From: Sneathiella sp. P13V-1
GTDB lineage: Bacteria > Pseudomonadota > Alphaproteobacteria > Sneathiellales > Sneathiellaceae
NCBI RefSeq assembly: GCF_015143595.1
Contig: NZ_WYEU01000001.1
Location: forward strand, 1,240,001-1,304,000
Length of the DNA stretch: 64,000 bases
Direction: 5' to 3'
The notes under the pieces are model-generated. The model had not been told where the DNA came from, did no database searches, and was given only the letters and a program-made list of their open reading frames with translations. Shown here piece by piece: positions 54,599 to 63,594 of this stretch (its first letter is position 1; every line of letters starts with the position of its first letter). A program made the translations under genes and the position numbers.

Positions 54599-55636
54599 AT
54601 GACAAAAACTTCCGACACCTTTATCTCGGAAAATCCGCTAACGATTGATGTTTGGCGTGGAAATATGGTGGAAAGCCGCCATCAGGTTCACGCTGTGGTC
54701 ACTGATGCGGACGGTGGTCTATTGCGTCAGTGGGGCACCATTGATGATCCCGTTTATTTGCGTTCCGCCATCAAGCCTGTGCAAGCCCTTCCCCTTATTG
54801 AAAGTGGGGCAGCCGACGCGTTTTCAGTGAGTGAAAAAGAACTGTCATTAGCCTGTGCCTCCCATACGGGTGAGGATATTCATGTAGAAGCCGTGACAGC
54901 CTGGCTGGATCGCATTGGATTGTCCGTTAATGATCTGGAATGTGGTGCTCACTGGCCGTCTTACCGTCCTGCAGAACGTGCCCTCGCCGCAAAAGGGCAG
55001 GAGCCAACGGCAGCGAACAATAATTGCTCAGGTAAACATACTGGCTTCCTTACTACGTCTGTTCATCTGGGCGAAAATCCCAAAGGCTATATCAATCTGG
55101 ATCATCCGGTTCAGAAGCGTATCCAGAAAATTCTGGAAGACTTTACCGATTTGGATTTATCGAACGCGCCAATGGGGATTGACGGCTGTTCCATCCCGAC
55201 TTTTGGTGTGCCTTTGAAAAATGCAGCCATGGCAATCGCCCGATTTGCAAATCCTGAAAAACTTGGCGCGGATCGTGCGGCAGCTTGTCTTCGTATCCAG
55301 AATGCGATCGCGGCTTATCCTGAAATGATTGCCGGATCTGACCGTTTATGCACTGCGCTTAACGGATCGGCAAAAGGAACTGTCATTGCGAAGGTCGGGG
55401 CGGAAGGGGTGTATCTTGCCGCGCTCCCGACACTTGGCCTTGGCATTGCCATGAAAACGGCTGATGGCAATACGCGCGGTGTTGAGGCGGCGCTTGGCAG
55501 TCTGCTTGATCATTTTGGTTTGATGACTGATGAGATGAAAGCGGCTATGAGCGAATTTACAAATCCGGTGCTGGAAAACTGGAATAAGTTCAAGGTTGGC
55601 AAAATCGAGACCCATCTTGAGGGCAGTGGTCTTTGA
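54599..55636 (+). CDS. L-asparaginase II family protein (thermolabile type)
   Basis: The 345-residue protein belongs to the asparaginase II family found in rhizobia (not the E. coli AnsB fold). It shows the LRSAIKPVQALPLIESGAA motif near residue 60, the site of the Ser-x-x-Lys pair. LACASHTGEDIHV, NNNCSGKHTGFL and GIDGCSIPTFGVPL follow. It hydrolyses asparagine to aspartate and ammonia in the cytoplasm. AGGA precedes the ATG at eight bases. It stands alone, with no asparagine-utilisation partner genes visible. Confidence 0.88.
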   Translation: MTKTSDTFISENPLTIDVWRGNMVESRHQVHAVVTDADGGLLRQWGTIDDPVYLRSAIKPVQALPLIESGAADAFSVSEKELSLACASHTGEDIHVEAVTAWLDRIGLSVNDLECGAHWPSYRPAERALAAKGQEPTAANNNCSGKHTGFLTTSVHLGENPKGYINLDHPVQKRIQKILEDFTDLDLSNAPMGIDGCSIPTFGVPLKNAAMAIARFANPEKLGADRAAACLRIQNAIAAYPEMIAGSDRLCTALNGSAKGTVIAKVGAEGVYLAALPTLGLGIAMKTADGNTRGVEAALGSLLDHFGLMTDEMKAAMSEFTNPVLENWNKFKVGKIETHLEGSGL

Positions 55637-55729
55637 AAATTTGACCTTTTGCCTAGGGTTGGACTATTTTATTGCAGCGCAAAATAAATAACCCCGTCAG
55701 GGACACAAACAAAACGGAAAAATAATAAA

Positions 55730-56710
55730 ATGAAAGCACTACTCTGTAAGGAATTTGGGGGTCCAGATGATCTGGTCCTTGAGGATATCCCGGAACCTAA
55801 AGTTTCCGCCGGCATGGTCAAAATTGAAATTCACTCTGTTGGTTTGAATTTCCCTGACACGCTTATCATTGCGGGTAAATATCAGTTTAAACCTGAATTC
55901 CCATTTGCCCCTGGTATGGAAAGCTCCGGCATTATTACTGAAGTTGGTGAAGGCGTAACTGACCTTAAAGTTGGTGATCGTGTCATGTCCAACCATGGTC
56001 ATGGTGGCTTCGCTGAATATGTGGTGGCGCCCGCAGAAGCAACTTACAAAATCCCTGATAACATGCCTTATGATCAGGCGGCAGGTTTCCCTGTAACATA
56101 CGGTACAACCTACCACGCTCTGGTTGATCGCGGTGAACTGAAGAAAGGCGAAGTTCTTCTGGTTCATGGCGCCGCCGGCGGTGTTGGTCTCAACGCAGTT
56201 GAACTTGGTAAGGCGCTGGGGGCAACTGTAATCGGTACTGTTGGTTCTGACGAGAAAATGGATATTGTTCGTCAGTACGGTGCGGACCATGTGATCAACT
56301 ATTCCACTGAAAGTATTAAAGACCGCGTTAAAGAACTGACCGGTGGTAAAGGCGCAGACGTCATTTATGATCCGGTGGGCGGTGATGCCTTTGATCAGTC
56401 CATGCGCTGCATTAACTGGGAAGGTCGTCTGTTGGTGATCGGTTTCGCATCCGGCCGGATTGCGGAGCTTCCAACTAACCTGACATTGCTTAAAGGCTGT
56501 TCTGTTGTGGGTGTGTTCTGGGGTGAATTTGCCCGCCGGACACCTGAAAAGAACCGTGCAAATTTCCAGACCATGCTGGATATGGTTGAGAAAGGTGAGA
56601 TCAAGCCTCACGTGTCAGCAAACTTCCCGCTTGAAAAAGGTGGGGATGCGATGAAGGCGCTGCTTTCACGTAAATACACAGGTAAGATCACAATCACTGT
56701 GAAGGACTAA
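55730..56710 (+). CDS. Zinc-independent NADPH:quinone oxidoreductase family (MDR) protein
   Basis: The 326-residue medium-chain reductase shows NFPDTLIIAGKYQFKPEFPF near residue 40, GMESSGIITEVGEGV, and the nucleotide-binding VHGAAGGVGLNAVELGKALGA near 142. It lacks the catalytic-zinc Cys/His set, so it is a quinone reductase-like enzyme rather than an alcohol dehydrogenase. It transfers hydride from NADPH to quinones or enones in the cytoplasm. It is followed six bases later by a methyltransferase gene, so the two may be co-transcribed. The start is secure. Confidence 0.87.
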   Translation: MKALLCKEFGGPDDLVLEDIPEPKVSAGMVKIEIHSVGLNFPDTLIIAGKYQFKPEFPFAPGMESSGIITEVGEGVTDLKVGDRVMSNHGHGGFAEYVVAPAEATYKIPDNMPYDQAAGFPVTYGTTYHALVDRGELKKGEVLLVHGAAGGVGLNAVELGKALGATVIGTVGSDEKMDIVRQYGADHVINYSTESIKDRVKELTGGKGADVIYDPVGGDAFDQSMRCINWEGRLLVIGFASGRIAELPTNLTLLKGCSVVGVFWGEFARRTPEKNRANFQTMLDMVEKGEIKPHVSANFPLEKGGDAMKALLSRKYTGKITITVKD

Positions 56711-56716
56711 TTATCT

Positions 56717-57964
56717 ATGGCACGGGGGAGAGAGAAGCGGGATCGCGCGGTCAAAAACCAGTATGAAGATTTCCCCTATCCTCCCCGTAATCCAGAAGAT
56801 GAACGTCATCGCCTCATCACGGGTAGCCCAAGCCATCTGGATGAGGTGAACCACTATATCTATGCGGGACGGCGCGATTATTCGAAGCCGTTTCGCGCCC
56901 TTGTCGCTGGGGGCGGCACTGGTGATGCAGTGATCATGCTGGCACAGCAGCTAGCCGATCGATGTGCTGACAGCACGGTGACCTACGTGGATATGTCCTC
57001 CGCCAGCCGCAAAGTCGTAGAAGCCCGCGCCAAGGTCCGCGGCCTCACCAATATCGAATTTCACACAGCCTCACTGCTTGAACTTCCCAATATGGGGTTT
57101 GAACCGTTCGATTATATTGATTGTTGCGGTGTTCTTCATCATCTGGAAGACCCCGAAGAGGGGCTTAAATCCTTAAATGCAGTCCTGAAAGAGGATGGCG
57201 GTATGGGATTGATGCTGTATGCGACGCTAGGGCGCATAGGGGTCTATTCTACGCAGCGTGCTTTGAAATCATTGGTGGGTGATCTGCCACAGAAGAAACA
57301 GGTCCCTCTTGCCAAAAAATTTGTAGATCAACTACCGCAAACCAATTGGCTGGTGCGAAACCCGTTTGTAGGCGACCATAAAATGGGGGAGGATGCCGCC
57401 TTTTTTGATCTGCTTCTGCATCCCCGGGATAGAAGTTATCTGGTCCCTGAAGTTGTTGATTTCTTGGGCGCTGCCGACATGGAAGTCGCCACTTTCATTG
57501 AGCCGGTAAAATATGATCCTGCAGTTTTCTTAAAAGATCCGGATCTTATCAAGAAAGCGCGGGCGCTGGATCCCATGGATCAGGCCGCGCTTGCGGAAAA
57601 TATCACCGGTAGCTTGAAAACACATGTTTTCTACGTGAAGAAGGCCGGAAAAGGTGCGGGAGCGGCGAAGCTTGCCCCCAATATGATTCCGATCTTGAAA
57701 GAGGGTAATCCGCCTGACCAATTGGCAAAAGCCTTCAAAGGCCGGAAGAGTTTCGAGGTGTCGTTCGATGGCGTGAAAATAGATTTCCCGTTGCCCGCGC
57801 GCGCCTCAGAGATGGTGGCCTTGATGGATGGTACGCGAACTTTTGCGGATATTCAGGCGGAATTTGGCATGAGTTGGAATGATTTCAGGCAGCTCGCTGC
57901 AGCCCTGTTAAAAGTGATGAGCGGGTGGAATATCCTGTGGCTAAAAGACGCAGGGGCATCCTGA
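56717..57964 (+). CDS. Class I SAM-dependent methyltransferase with extra C-terminal domain
   Basis: The 415-residue protein starts with the motif QYEDFPYPPRNPEDE, seen in a family of proteobacterial methyltransferases. The SAM-binding ALVAGGGTGDAVIML is near residue 62, VTYVDMS at the end of strand 2, and DCCGVLHHLEDPEEGL as motif 4-5. The methyl acceptor is unknown. Residues about 300-415 form an added C-terminal region with a winged-helix-like ending (MDGTRTFADIQAEFGMSWNDFRQLAA), which may bind substrate or partner. It follows the quinone reductase gene closely and precedes a 206-base gap before scoA. Confidence 0.82.
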   Translation: MARGREKRDRAVKNQYEDFPYPPRNPEDERHRLITGSPSHLDEVNHYIYAGRRDYSKPFRALVAGGGTGDAVIMLAQQLADRCADSTVTYVDMSSASRKVVEARAKVRGLTNIEFHTASLLELPNMGFEPFDYIDCCGVLHHLEDPEEGLKSLNAVLKEDGGMGLMLYATLGRIGVYSTQRALKSLVGDLPQKKQVPLAKKFVDQLPQTNWLVRNPFVGDHKMGEDAAFFDLLLHPRDRSYLVPEVVDFLGAADMEVATFIEPVKYDPAVFLKDPDLIKKARALDPMDQAALAENITGSLKTHVFYVKKAGKGAGAAKLAPNMIPILKEGNPPDQLAKAFKGRKSFEVSFDGVKIDFPLPARASEMVALMDGTRTFADIQAEFGMSWNDFRQLAAALLKVMSGWNILWLKDAGAS

Positions 57965-58170
57965 TATTTGGTGTGTTAGAGAGACATAACAGCAAATTGA
58001 AAAAGATATGACAAATTGCATTTCCTAATGTGGCGAATGCCGCTATGATCCCGGCGAATTTCAAGTCTGCCGGGTCAGCCAAAGGGAACAATTTGACAAC
58101 CCGAGTGGTTCTTCATTGAAGGGCCGTTGACTAAACCTTTAAGACGAGAAAAGGCAGGAGTCATATAAAT

Positions 58171-58869
58171 ATGGCAAACAAAGTTTACTCCGACGCATCC
58201 GCAGCACTGGAAGGGTTGCTTTTTGATGGAATGACCATCGCCGCTGGCGGTTTTGGTTTGTGTGGTATTCCAGAAAATCTAATCACCGCAATCCGCAATT
58301 CAGGCGTCAAAGACCTCACCGTATATTCCAACAACGCTGGCGTTGATGATTTCGGTCTGGGTGTTCTTCTTCAAACCCGTCAGGTTAAGAAGATGGTTTC
58401 TTCTTATGTGGGTGAAAACGCGGAATTTATGCGTCAGTATCTCTCCGGTGAGCTGGAACTTGAATTTAATCCGCAGGGCACATTGGCGGAGCGTATGCGT
58501 GCTGGCGGTGCAGGTATTCCGGGCTTCTATACAAAAACAGGTGTTGGAACGCTGGTTGCAGAAGGTAAGGAAGAAAAAGAATTTGACGGAGAGCGTTACA
58601 TTCTTGAGCGCGGCATCGTTGCTGACCTTGCCATCGTGAAAGCCTGGAAAGGTGATAATCACGGTAATCTTGTATATCGTAAAACGGCTCGTAACTTTAA
58701 CCCAATGGCCGCAACATGTGGCAAGGTCACTGTGGCGGAAGTTGAAGAAATGGTGCCACTTGGAACACTGGATCCAGATAACATCCATACACCAAGCGTA
58801 TACGTGCAGCGCATTATCAAAGGCGAGCATGAAAAACGCATTGAGCAACGCACTATTCGGGAAGCCTGA
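58171..58869 (+). CDS. scoA: 3-oxoacid CoA-transferase subunit A
   Basis: The 232-residue alpha subunit shows [13 protein letters not shown] near residue 26, [17 protein letters not shown] and [15 protein letters not shown], as in succinyl-CoA:3-ketoacid CoA transferase subunit A. It forms a complex with the next gene product. The pair moves CoA from succinyl-CoA to acetoacetate, allowing ketone-body or PHB-derived acetoacetate use. GGAG lies upstream of the ATG at about ten bases. It is full length for the split bacterial form; scoB follows 16 bases later. Confidence 0.92.
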   Translation: MANKVYSDASAALEGLLFDGMTIAAGGFGLCGIPENLITAIRNSGVKDLTVYSNNAGVDDFGLGVLLQTRQVKKMVSSYVGENAEFMRQYLSGELELEFNPQGTLAERMRAGGAGIPGFYTKTGVGTLVAEGKEEKEFDGERYILERGIVADLAIVKAWKGDNHGNLVYRKTARNFNPMAATCGKVTVAEVEEMVPLGTLDPDNIHTPSVYVQRIIKGEHEKRIEQRTIREA

Positions 58870-58885
58870 GAGAAGGAGATAGATT

Positions 58886-59515
58886 ATGGCTTGGGATCGT
58901 AATCAAATGGCTGCCCGCGCAGCGCAAGAACTGGAAGATGGAACATATGTGAACCTGGGTATCGGTATTCCGACACTGGTTTCCAACTACATTCCTGAAG
59001 GTGTAGATGTGACCCTGCAGTCTGAAAATGGCATGCTGGGTATGGGCCCTTTTCCAACAGAAGACGAAATTGACGCTGACCTGATTAACGCAGGTAAGCA
59101 GACAATTACGGAACTTGACCGCACCAGCTATTTCAACTCAGCAGACAGCTTTGCCATGATCCGCGGCGGTCATATTGCCCTGTCCATCCTGGGTGCCATG
59201 GAAGTATCCGAAGAAGGCGATCTTGCCAACTGGATGATCCCTGGCAAGCTTGTGAAGGGTATGGGCGGTGCCATGGATCTGGTAGCCGGCGTGAAGCGTG
59301 TGGTTATCATCATGGACCACACAAACAAAGCTGGTGAAACCAAAGTTCTGAAGAAATGTACATTGCCACTGACCGGTATCAAGGTTGTGGATCGCATTAT
59401 TTCAAATCTGGGTGTGTTTGACGTTGTTGAGGGCGGCCTCAAGGTTGTTGAAATGGCACCGGATGTGACACTGGACGAAATTCGCGAAAAAACAGACGCG
59501 ACTTTGGTCGAATAA
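58886..59515 (+). CDS. scoB: 3-oxoacid CoA-transferase subunit B
   Basis: The 209-residue beta subunit has [19 protein letters not shown] near residue 22 and the catalytic Glu in [14 protein letters not shown] near 50. [16 protein letters not shown] and the C-terminal [14 protein letters not shown] follow. The Glu forms the CoA-thioester intermediate. It works with scoA, 16 bases upstream, and AGAAGGAGAT precedes its start. A terminator follows. Confidence 0.93.
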   Translation: MAWDRNQMAARAAQELEDGTYVNLGIGIPTLVSNYIPEGVDVTLQSENGMLGMGPFPTEDEIDADLINAGKQTITELDRTSYFNSADSFAMIRGGHIALSILGAMEVSEEGDLANWMIPGKLVKGMGGAMDLVAGVKRVVIIMDHTNKAGETKVLKKCTLPLTGIKVVDRIISNLGVFDVVEGGLKVVEMAPDVTLDEIREKTDATLVE

Positions 59516-59534
59516 CGCAAATTATCTTGTGGTG

Positions 59535-59563
59535 AAAAGGGTCGCTTTTGCGGCCCTTTTTTT
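59535..59563 (+). terminator. Rho-independent terminator after scoB
   Basis: AAAAGGGTCGC pairs with GCGGCCCTTTT (one T-G wobble) around TTTT, and a T run follows. It lies 20 bases after the scoB stop. Confidence 0.82.
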
Positions 59564-59639
59564 GTGCCCGCGTTTTCTGCAACGCTGCGTTGCAAATAAT
59601 TGGCTTTCCATTCATGAGTATGCGAACTAATGTAAACTA

Positions 59640-60575
59640 ATGTCCTATTCTCGCACGCTTTTTAAGCCTCTATCTACTCTTCCAGTTGCCTTTCAAGCTG
59701 CCCTTCTGATGGTGGTTGGTTGCTTTTTTCTGGCAGCTTTAGGGGGCTTTATTCGCGAGCTGTCCAATAGTGGTATGCATGTTTTCGAAATCGTTTTCTT
59801 GCGAAATGTCGCAGGCTTTGCGGTTCTTCTGCCATGGTTGATGAAAAGTGGTCCGTCCGTTCTTAAAACCAATCGGCCGGGTCTTTATCTGGTCCGTGGC
59901 CTGTTTGGTTTTGTGTCTATGGTGGCGTGGTTTTACGCGGTGACGGAGATCCAACTCGCCGAAGCAGTTGCGCTTAACTTTACGGCCCCAATTTTTGGCA
60001 CCTTGCTGGCGATTATCTTTTTGCGAGAAGTTGTACGCTTGCGACGTTGGGCCGCTGTGATTGTCGGTTTTGCCGGCGCCATGCTGATCCTTCGTCCGGG
60101 AGCTATTGAAATGAGCCCGGGGGCTTATGCTGCGGTTTTCTCGGCCGCGACCATGGCGTGTTCGATCACATGTGTGAAATTGCTGTCGCGCACGGAAAGT
60201 ACGCCGGCTATTGTTGCCTGGACGCAGATTATCATTATGCCCATGTCCTGTTTGCCAGCTCTATATTACTGGACCATGCCGACCATGGAGCAGCTTTACT
60301 ATGTTGTCGCCATGGGTATTTGCGCCACATTAGGTCATCTTCTCTTTACCAAAGCCTATTCCATCGCGGACGCGACCTATGTGATGCCGTTTGATTTCTC
60401 CCGACTTGTCTTCTCAGCCATCATTGGTTTCATTTTCTTCGCGCAGGAGCCTGATATCTTCGTCTGGATCGGTGCGGCGGTTATTTTCGGATCAGCTGTC
60501 TACATTGCCATGCGAGAAGCCAAAGCGGGTCAGGAAAGCGAAAAACTGGCGTCCTCTACTCCAAAAGCCAACTGA
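59640..60575 (+). CDS. EamA/DMT family transporter
   Basis: The 311-residue protein has ten membrane helices in two EamA repeats. The first starts with ALLMVVGCFFLAALGGFIREL and the second with AVFSAATMACSITCVKLLSR. Loop motifs include FLRNVAGF and LNFTAPIFGTLLAIIFLREVVRLRRWAAV. Such inner-membrane carriers export small metabolites; the substrate is unknown. It precedes a closely related transporter gene by two bases, so the pair arose by tandem duplication and is co-transcribed. Confidence 0.87.
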   Translation: MSYSRTLFKPLSTLPVAFQAALLMVVGCFFLAALGGFIRELSNSGMHVFEIVFLRNVAGFAVLLPWLMKSGPSVLKTNRPGLYLVRGLFGFVSMVAWFYAVTEIQLAEAVALNFTAPIFGTLLAIIFLREVVRLRRWAAVIVGFAGAMLILRPGAIEMSPGAYAAVFSAATMACSITCVKLLSRTESTPAIVAWTQIIIMPMSCLPALYYWTMPTMEQLYYVVAMGICATLGHLLFTKAYSIADATYVMPFDFSRLVFSAIIGFIFFAQEPDIFVWIGAAVIFGSAVYIAMREAKAGQESEKLASSTPKAN

Positions 60576-60577
60576 TC

Positions 60578-61483
60578 ATGTCAACTGAGCCTGCAGGCCT
60601 TCACCAAAAACTAGCGAGCCTTCCTGCGAATGTGCAAGGAGCCTTGTGGATGCTTGTGGCCTGTGTTGTGTTTTCGGCCATGGGACTTGGCGTCAAATAT
60701 GTCGGAGAGGGGATGGACAGTTTTCAGATCGGCTTTATCCGTGCCTTGTTTGGATTGATCTTCGTGATCCCCATAATCCTTTATCGCGGAGTTGGGCAAC
60801 TTAAGACCAATAGAATGGGCCTTCATATTACCCGGTCGATTTTTGGCATCACGGGTATGTTATCGGTCATGTATACACTGACCAATATGCCGCTGGCAGA
60901 TTCTGTTGCTCTTACATTTACCCGCCCTTTGTTCGTTATCGTGTTGGCGGTCATTTTCTTGGGCGAAGTGGTGCGCTGGCGGCGCTGGATGGCAACCATT
61001 GTTGGGTTTGGTGGCGTCTTGCTTATGGTGCAGGCGTCCGCTGAAATCGGTTTTGCAACGGCGGTTGGTTTGTTTGGTGCGTTGATGGTGGGCTGCGTTT
61101 CGGTGTTTTTGAAAAAGCTCAGCAGCAGTGAAGCCCCGACCACTATCATGTTCTATTTTGGCCTCTACGGATCATTGATTGCGGCGGTGCCGGCCTATTT
61201 TGTGTGGCAAACCCCATCCGTTGAACAAGTGTTTCTATTAGGCCTGACAGCCGCGGCGGGAACCTGTGGCAACTACTGTGTGATCCGCGCTATCAGCGTG
61301 GGCGAGACTACCGCCGTTATGCCTTATGATTATACACGCCTTATTTTCTCGGCGATCATGGCGTATTTCGTCTTTGGAGAAATCCCAACCATGGGCATGG
61401 TGGCCGGTGCGTGCGTGATCGTGGCCTCCAGCCTCTACATCATGCGACGTGAAGCGGCATTGAAGAAAAAAGGCGCGCTCTAG
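60578..61483 (+). CDS. EamA/DMT family transporter (tandem paralogue)
   Basis: The 301-residue protein is again ten helices with two EamA repeats (MLVACVVFSAMGLGVKYVGE and GLFGALMVGCVSVFLKKLSS). It aligns with the preceding gene at several loops (FIRALFGL, LTFTRPLFVIVLAVIFLGEVVRWRRWMA). The two could act as a heterodimer or as separate carriers. Start ATG 60578 follows the first gene's stop by two bases. It ends five bases from the convergent DUF1232 gene. Confidence 0.87.
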   Translation: MSTEPAGLHQKLASLPANVQGALWMLVACVVFSAMGLGVKYVGEGMDSFQIGFIRALFGLIFVIPIILYRGVGQLKTNRMGLHITRSIFGITGMLSVMYTLTNMPLADSVALTFTRPLFVIVLAVIFLGEVVRWRRWMATIVGFGGVLLMVQASAEIGFATAVGLFGALMVGCVSVFLKKLSSSEAPTTIMFYFGLYGSLIAAVPAYFVWQTPSVEQVFLLGLTAAAGTCGNYCVIRAISVGETTAVMPYDYTRLIFSAIMAYFVFGEIPTMGMVAGACVIVASSLYIMRREAALKKKGAL

Positions 61484-61488
61484 GCCAC

Positions 61489-61848
61489 TTATTTATTCAA
61501 AAACTCCCGCGCTTTGTCGCGGTGGCTATCATTGATGTGAGATCTAACCGCAGCGATGGCTGCGGCAATGACGCTGGCATCATCGGTAAATCCAAGGCCA
61601 ACAATAAAATCAGGGACCACATCTGCCGGCATGATGAAATAAGCCAGTGCCCCAAACAGGATCGCCTTGACCGATGCAGGGGTACTGCCATCCATAGCAC
61701 AATAAAAAGCAGCGGTTACTTCATCGGCAAAAGGGATTTTACCAATGTTGGTTTTCAGCTTGTGCGCAAATTCCCGCATGACAAGTTTCTTGTCGGCTTG
61801 CATTTTGTCCGCATCAAATGCTGAAATATCTTCGTCATCAATTGTCAT
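61489..61848 (-). CDS. YkvA (DUF1232) family protein
   Basis: The 119-residue protein carries the DUF1232 core in the middle: ILFGALAYFIMPADVVPDF followed by IVGLGFTDDASVIAAAIAAV. The core is a short membrane-embedded hairpin around the PADVVPDF motif. The family is widespread and has no known biochemical function. The N-terminal 40 residues are charged and unconserved. It is transcribed alone, divergent from the HSD10-like gene. Confidence 0.85.
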   Translation of the reverse strand: MTIDDEDISAFDADKMQADKKLVMREFAHKLKTNIGKIPFADEVTAAFYCAMDGSTPASVKAILFGALAYFIMPADVVPDFIVGLGFTDDASVIAAAIAAVRSHINDSHRDKAREFLNK

Positions 61849-61965
61849 GACCTGTATATGAGCAAAGCGCCGGAAAAATGCAACGCAAGACTTTTCTTTT
61901 GATGGTTCACAGTGTATGCAGTAAGCAGCTAAACATAACGTTTGTTAGATTTTGGGAGAAGTGAA

Positions 61966-62727
61966 ATGGATATCAGTGGTAAGGCTGCTATCGTAACCGG
62001 CGGTGCTTCCGGTCTGGGCGCTGCAACAGCCCGTGCATTGGCAGAAGCTGGTGCCAAGGTTGCTATTTTTGACATGAACGAAGATGCTGCGAACGCAATG
62101 GCGTCTGAAATCGGTGGTGTTGCATGTGTGACCAACGTTGCGGATGATGCGTCTGTGGAAGCTGCATTTGACAAAGCACGTGATGCCCACGGTGCGGCAC
62201 GTATTCTGGTAAACTGCGCAGGCATCGGCCCAGCTGCAAAAACTGTTTCCAGCAAAGGTATGCACCCACTGGATAAATTTCAGCAGGTGATTAACGTAAA
62301 CCTGATCGGTACTTTTAACTGCATCCGCCGTGCATCTGCCGACATGATCGAACAAGAGCCAATGGAAAGCGGTGAGCGCGGTGTTTGTATCAACACAGCA
62401 TCTGTAGCCGCATTTGACGGCCAGATCGGCCAGGCTGCTTATTCCGCATCCAAAGGCGGTATCGTTGGCATGACACTCCCGATTGCCCGTGATTTGGCGA
62501 ATGTTGGTGTTCGTATCATGACAATTGCCCCAGGTCTGTTCAAAACACCACTTCTTCTGGGTTTGCCACAGGAAGTACAGGATAGCCTTGGCGCGTCTGT
62601 TCCTTTCCCAAGCCGTCTTGGCGATCCATCTGAATATGCGGCACTTGCCAAGCATATCGTGGAAAACCAGATGCTGAACGGTGAAGTGATCCGCCTTGAT
62701 GGTGCGATCCGTATGGCACCAAAATAA
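61966..62727 (+). CDS. SDR family 3-hydroxyacyl-CoA dehydrogenase, HSD17B10-like
   Basis: The 253-residue SDR shows [20 protein letters not shown] at residue 11, with Asp at the end of beta-2 (FDMNED) for NAD binding. VNCAGIGPA at about 85 and the catalytic AAYSASKGG near 168 follow. A C-terminal [17 protein letters not shown] with [14 protein letters not shown] is characteristic of the type 2 3-hydroxyacyl-CoA dehydrogenase (human HSD10) group. It probably oxidises short 3-hydroxyacyl-CoA in fatty-acid or isoleucine breakdown. ATG 61966 follows GGGAG at eight bases; the frame upstream to 61942 is not supported. Confidence 0.88.
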   Translation: MDISGKAAIVTGGASGLGAATARALAEAGAKVAIFDMNEDAANAMASEIGGVACVTNVADDASVEAAFDKARDAHGAARILVNCAGIGPAAKTVSSKGMHPLDKFQQVINVNLIGTFNCIRRASADMIEQEPMESGERGVCINTASVAAFDGQIGQAAYSASKGGIVGMTLPIARDLANVGVRIMTIAPGLFKTPLLLGLPQEVQDSLGASVPFPSRLGDPSEYAALAKHIVENQMLNGEVIRLDGAIRMAPK

Positions 62728-62741
62728 GAAATACTGACGAG

Positions 62742-62772
62742 ATAAGCGCCGACTATTCGGCGCTTATTTTTT
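62742..62772 (+). terminator. Rho-independent terminator after the HSD10-like gene
   Basis: ATAAGCGCCGA pairs perfectly with TCGGCGCTTAT around CTAT, followed by a T run. The right arm also encodes the last residues and stop of the convergent pterin dehydratase gene. Confidence 0.85.
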
Positions 62773-63046
62773 CCATGAGTGCCGCCAATTGCAGGTCAAG
62801 CGAACTGACCCCGCCCACGTCATGGGTAGCCAGGGTAACATCAACTCGGGCGTAGACATTGAACCACTCTGGATGATGGTTTATTTGCTCCGCATATAAG
62901 GCGACCCGGCTCATAAATCCGAAGGCTTCGTTGAAATCCTTGAAAGTGAATGATTTCCGGATGGCATCACGGTCTTCCTGAAGGTGCCACCCGGGTAATT
63001 CCAGAAGAAGTGTTTCAATATCTTCCCGGCTTAATTTTTCTGTCAT
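62753..63046 (-). CDS. phhB: 4a-hydroxytetrahydrobiopterin dehydratase (pterin carbinolamine dehydratase)
   Basis: The 97-residue protein matches the family in full: LPGWHLQEDRDAIRKSFTFKDFNEAFGFM, the active-site AEQINHHPEWFNVYARVDVTL with its His pair, and ATHDVGGVSSLDLQLA. It dehydrates 4a-hydroxy-tetrahydropterin, recycling the cofactor of aromatic amino-acid hydroxylases, in the cytoplasm. No phenylalanine hydroxylase gene lies nearby. The open frame extends to 63430, but the start is ATG 63046, where similarity begins and GGGAG lies upstream. The frame beyond it is the antisense of the phosphatase gene. Confidence 0.92.
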   Translation of the reverse strand: MTEKLSREDIETLLLELPGWHLQEDRDAIRKSFTFKDFNEAFGFMSRVALYAEQINHHPEWFNVYARVDVTLATHDVGGVSSLDLQLAALMEKISAE

Positions 63047-63120
63047 TTTTTCGTCGTCTCCCAGCCCCTTAAAGAGTATATGTGGCGCAAGGACTGCAAA
63101 TCCAGCTAAAGGAAGTTTTG

Positions 63121-63594
63121 ATGACCCGTGTCCTTTTTGTTTGCCTTGGTAATATCTGCCGCTCTCCCTCTGCCGAAGCTGTCTTTCGCGGACTTGTCCG
63201 TGAACGGGGATTGGAAGATACCATTCTGACCGACAGCGCCGGAACGGGCGCGTGGCATGTGGGCAATCCACCGGATGAGAGGGCCCAACTTGTAGGTCGC
63301 CATTATGGGTATGATATGTCTGATCTTCGGGCGCGAAAAGTGGAAGACACTGACTTTGCGGAATTTGACTATATCCTTGCAATGGACAATAGCAATTTCC
63401 GAAACCTGGAACGAATGCGCCCATCTGCATATGCCGGTACTTTGGCGATGATGATGGATTTTGCCGGGCGAAATGGGGAAGAGGTTCCAGATCCTTATTA
63501 TGGGGATCTCTCTGATTATGAAACTGTATTTGATATGCTAAAACCCGCCGCAGAAGGCCTGCTGGCGCATATCCTTGATGAGATGAAGAAATGA
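63121..63594 (+). CDS. Low-molecular-weight protein-tyrosine phosphatase
   Basis: The 157-residue protein opens with the P-loop VCLGNICRSP (Cys8 nucleophile, C-x5-R to Arg14) and ends with the general-acid loop PDPYYGD near residue 122. These are the complete catalytic residues of the LMW-PTP family. In many bacteria such enzymes dephosphorylate exopolysaccharide tyrosine kinases (Wzb/Wzc), but here the kinase gene is 23 kb away and the gene adjoins speE, so the link is open. AAGGAAG precedes ATG 63121; the open frame upstream to 63082 is unconserved. Confidence 0.9.
   Translation: MTRVLFVCLGNICRSPSAEAVFRGLVRERGLEDTILTDSAGTGAWHVGNPPDERAQLVGRHYGYDMSDLRARKVEDTDFAEFDYILAMDNSNFRNLERMRPSAYAGTLAMMMDFAGRNGEEVPDPYYGDLSDYETVFDMLKPAAEGLLAHILDEMKK

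Noticed and set aside
55739-56611. 290-codon frame antisense to the quinone reductase gene
   Set aside because: The + strand gene has complete family motifs; the antisense translation has none and arises from codon bias.
58300-58848. 182-codon frame antisense to scoA
   Set aside because: The scoA frame carries all the conserved CoA-transferase motifs; the opposite frame has no homologous pattern.
61945-62655. 236-codon frame antisense to the HSD10-like gene
   Set aside because: Shadow of a clearly functional SDR; Cys/His-rich translation without a recognisable fold.
62753-63430. 225-codon reading of the pterin dehydratase with a long N-terminal extension
   Set aside because: The extra 128 residues are the antisense of the phosphatase gene; the family length is about 97 and the ATG at 63046 has a ribosome site.
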